The notes below the pieces were generated by a model. That model saw only the letters and a list, made by a program, of their open reading frames with translations. It did no database searches and was not told the DNA's origin. The translations under genes were made by a program, and so were the position numbers. A stretch of 64,000 nt of DNA from Janthinobacterium sp. LM6 (GTDB lineage Bacteria > Pseudomonadota > Gammaproteobacteria > Burkholderiales > Burkholderiaceae_D): the NCBI RefSeq assembly GCF_002002885.1, contig NZ_CP019510.1, forward strand, positions 806,001 to 870,000. Reading direction: 5' to 3'. Shown here piece after piece: positions 62,300 to 64,000 of this stretch. The stretch's first letter is position 1. Each line of letters opens with the position of its first letter.

Positions 62300-64000
62300 A
62301 TGTTCAAACCACTCGCCATCAGTCTTGCCATCGCCGCCGCCTTTCCCGCTGTCACCACCCTTGCCCATGCCGAGGACGACATGCTGCGCGTGAATGTCAC
62401 CGGATCGAATATCCGCGTCAGCGAAAAGGAGGGCGCCAGCGCCGTGCAGGTCATCACGGCCAAGGAATTGAAAGCCGGCGGCAAGACCAGCGTGTCGGAC
62501 GTGCTGCGCGCCATCTCCGCCAACAGCGGCAACAGCTACAACGAACAATATACGGGCAGTTTCTCGGCCGGCACCTCGGGCCTGTCGCTGCGCGGCATCG
62601 GCCAGCAAAACACCCTGATCCTGGTGAATGGCCGCCGCGTGGCCAGCTACGCCACGGCGCAGGACTTGCAGCAGACCTTCGTCGACCTGAACAGCCTGCC
62701 GATGGCGGCCGTGCAGCGCATCGAGGTGCTCAAGGATGGCGCCTCGTCCGTGTACGGCTCCGACGCCGTGGCCGGCGTGGTCAACATCATCCTGTACAAG
62801 GAATTCACGGGCACGGACATCACGGCGCAATGGGGCGGCTCGACGCAAGGCACGGGCCAGCATGAAAAGAGCGCGGCGCTGCAAACGGGTTTCGGCAAGC
62901 TCGAGGAAGATGGCTACAGCGTGGTCTTTTCGGTCGACGCGCAGCAGCGCGACAAGCTGCAGCAAAGCGACGTGGCATGGCTGCGCGATGCCGATTACCG
63001 CCAGCAGCAGCGCGGCAGTCTGGGCTGGGCGGTCACGAATTACGCGGGCAACGATCCCACGCAGACCCTGGGCGGCGTGCGCGGCCCGCTGCAACTGGTG
63101 CCGTACAACGCTATCAATCCCGATCGCAGCGGCCAGGTGCTGGCCTACAATCCGGCGCCGTATAAAACGCTGATCCCGGGCATTCAGCGCGTCCACTCGT
63201 CGCTGCGCGGCACCCTCAAGTTGAACGCGGACACGGAAGCCTATGTCGACTTGCTGCACAGCTATTCGCGCGCCGACCAGACTTTCAGCGCGCCGTTGAG
63301 CGTGAATAACGCCACGCGCGTGTGGAACAACAGTACCAAGCTGCTCGATACCATCCCCGTGGTGCTGCCCGTGGGCCATCCGAACAATCCTGGCACGACG
63401 CCCTTGCCCTTCACGGCCACCCTGTTCGACCTGGGGCCGCGCCTGAAGCAGGACCGCGTCACCTTCTACCGCGCGCTGGCCGGCGCCAAGGGCACCTGGG
63501 CGGGCTGGGACTGGGATACGGCCGTGGCCCATTCCAGCAGCAAGCTGGAGGAAACGGTGCAGAACTTCGTCAACCGCTACGAATTCCAGAAAGTGCTGGC
63601 CGAAGGCAGCTACAATTTCTTTGATCAATCGCAAAACAGCGAAGCGGTGCGCAACCGCCTGCGCCTGTCGACCCTGCGCCCGGCCGAATCGACGCTCGAC
63701 ACGCTCGATTTCTCGGCGGCCAAGGATATCTGGGACTTGCCCGCGGGCCCGCTGGGCTTTGCCGCCGGCGCTCAATGGCGCCGCGAAAAGATGGATTCGC
63801 AAACTTCGACGGCCGTGCTGTCGGGCACGGAACTGCGCCCCGCGCTCAATATCATCAACGGCTCGCGCAATGTGTCGGCCCTGTTCGCCGAATTCAACGT
63901 GCCCGTCGTGAAGGATCTGTCCGTCAACGTGGCCGGCCGCGCCGACCATTACAGCGACTTCGGCAATGCATTTTCGCCGAAAGCCAGCGCGCGCTACCAG
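62300..64000 (+). CDS. TonB-dependent receptor, N-terminal part (cut by window end)
   Basis: The frame is open to the window edge (567 codons shown). A signal peptide ends at AHA-ED near residue 24. The TonB-box region is MLRVNVTGSNIRVSEKEG, the plug has VQVITAKELKAGGKTSVSDVLRAISANSGNS, LSLRGIGQQNTLILVNGRRVASY and IEVLKDGASSVYGSDAVAGVVNIIL, and the barrel follows. There is no STN domain. The plug style fits receptors for vitamins, carbohydrates or peptides as well as siderophores. AAGAGGAAA precedes the ATG at 62300. It follows pnuC, so its substrate could be the same small molecule; this is inference. Confidence 0.9.
   Translation, partial: MFKPLAISLAIAAAFPAVTTLAHAEDDMLRVNVTGSNIRVSEKEGASAVQVITAKELKAGGKTSVSDVLRAISANSGNSYNEQYTGSFSAGTSGLSLRGIGQQNTLILVNGRRVASYATAQDLQQTFVDLNSLPMAAVQRIEVLKDGASSVYGSDAVAGVVNIILYKEFTGTDITAQWGGSTQGTGQHEKSAALQTGFGKLEEDGYSVVFSVDAQQRDKLQQSDVAWLRDADYRQQQRGSLGWAVTNYAGNDPTQTLGGVRGPLQLVPYNAINPDRSGQVLAYNPAPYKTLIPGIQRVHSSLRGTLKLNADTEAYVDLLHSYSRADQTFSAPLSVNNATRVWNNSTKLLDTIPVVLPVGHPNNPGTTPLPFTATLFDLGPRLKQDRVTFYRALAGAKGTWAGWDWDTAVAHSSSKLEETVQNFVNRYEFQKVLAEGSYNFFDQSQNSEAVRNRLRLSTLRPAESTLDTLDFSAAKDIWDLPAGPLGFAAGAQWRREKMDSQTSTAVLSGTELRPALNIINGSRNVSALFAEFNVPVVKDLSVNVAGRADHYSDFGNAFSPKASARYQ

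Noticed and set aside
1..64000. tRNA, rRNA, CRISPR arrays, insertion sequences, prophage
   Set aside because: No tRNA T-arm patterns, rRNA segments, regularly spaced repeats, transposase or phage genes were seen on reading both strands.

Overview
The window looks like chromosomal DNA of a betaproteobacterium of the family Oxalobacteraceae, most likely Janthinobacterium or a close relative such as Massilia or Duganella. The grounds are the high-GC codon use, the kdsD-kdsC-lptCAB-rpoN-hpf block together with hprK, a DUF3683-type FAD/Fe-S oxidase, ubiE/ubiJ/ubiB genes, and a subclass B3 metallo-beta-lactamase. The genus is inferred from gene content, not proven. Almost all of the window is densely coding. 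I see no rRNA, tRNA, CRISPR array, insertion sequence or prophage.

Layout. 1-6917: iron-siderophore uptake, with an ABC exporter-type ATPase end, two permeases, an ATPase, a lipoprotein binding protein and a TonB receptor; the junctions overlap and a Fur-like box lies before the receptor. 6928-13676: a MipA porin-like protein with a lipoprotein, a periplasmic asparaginase, a MOSC protein, a diguanylate cyclase and a KefB-like antiporter. 13761-19315: Kdo synthesis (kdsD, kdsC), LPS transport (lptC, lptA, lptB), sigma-54 and the hibernation factor hpf, closed by a terminator. 19388-24191: a hydroxyisobutyryl-CoA hydrolase-like gene, then rapZ, hprK and ptsN in inverted orientation, then queF. 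24288-24419 is a nested palindromic element behind ilvA. 26164-38287: a YqaA membrane protein, a 1346-aa FAD/Fe-S oxidase, a HIT protein, a DGPF protein with its ECF42-like sigma factor, and ubiquinone genes ubiE, ubiJ and ubiB with a Tim44-like protein. 38378-44550: FmdB, DUF502, aspS, nudB, an EEP hydrolase with clsB, and an Hsp15-like protein. 44808-52313: a TetR regulator and a fatty-acid beta-oxidation operon.

52314-53400 is visibly AT-rich and holds one orphan gene bounded by a perfect 14-bp inverted repeat, probably acquired DNA. 53381-57693 is an accessory block: a TetR/reductase pair with a palindromic operator, two paralogous metallophosphoesterases, a B3 metallo-beta-lactamase with glutamate at the first zinc-ligand position, and a compact promoter / 12-codon ORF / hairpin / intrinsic terminator / small basic protein unit that resembles an attenuated leader or a small RNA. 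57740-64000: a LysR/pirin pair, a cysteine hydrolase, a periplasmic binding protein, PnuC, and a second TonB receptor cut by the window edge and preceded by a structured leader region.

Most genes belong to well-known families. The least explained items are the 24288-24419 palindromic element, the 52.3-53.4 kb AT-rich islet and the 56485-56893 leader unit.
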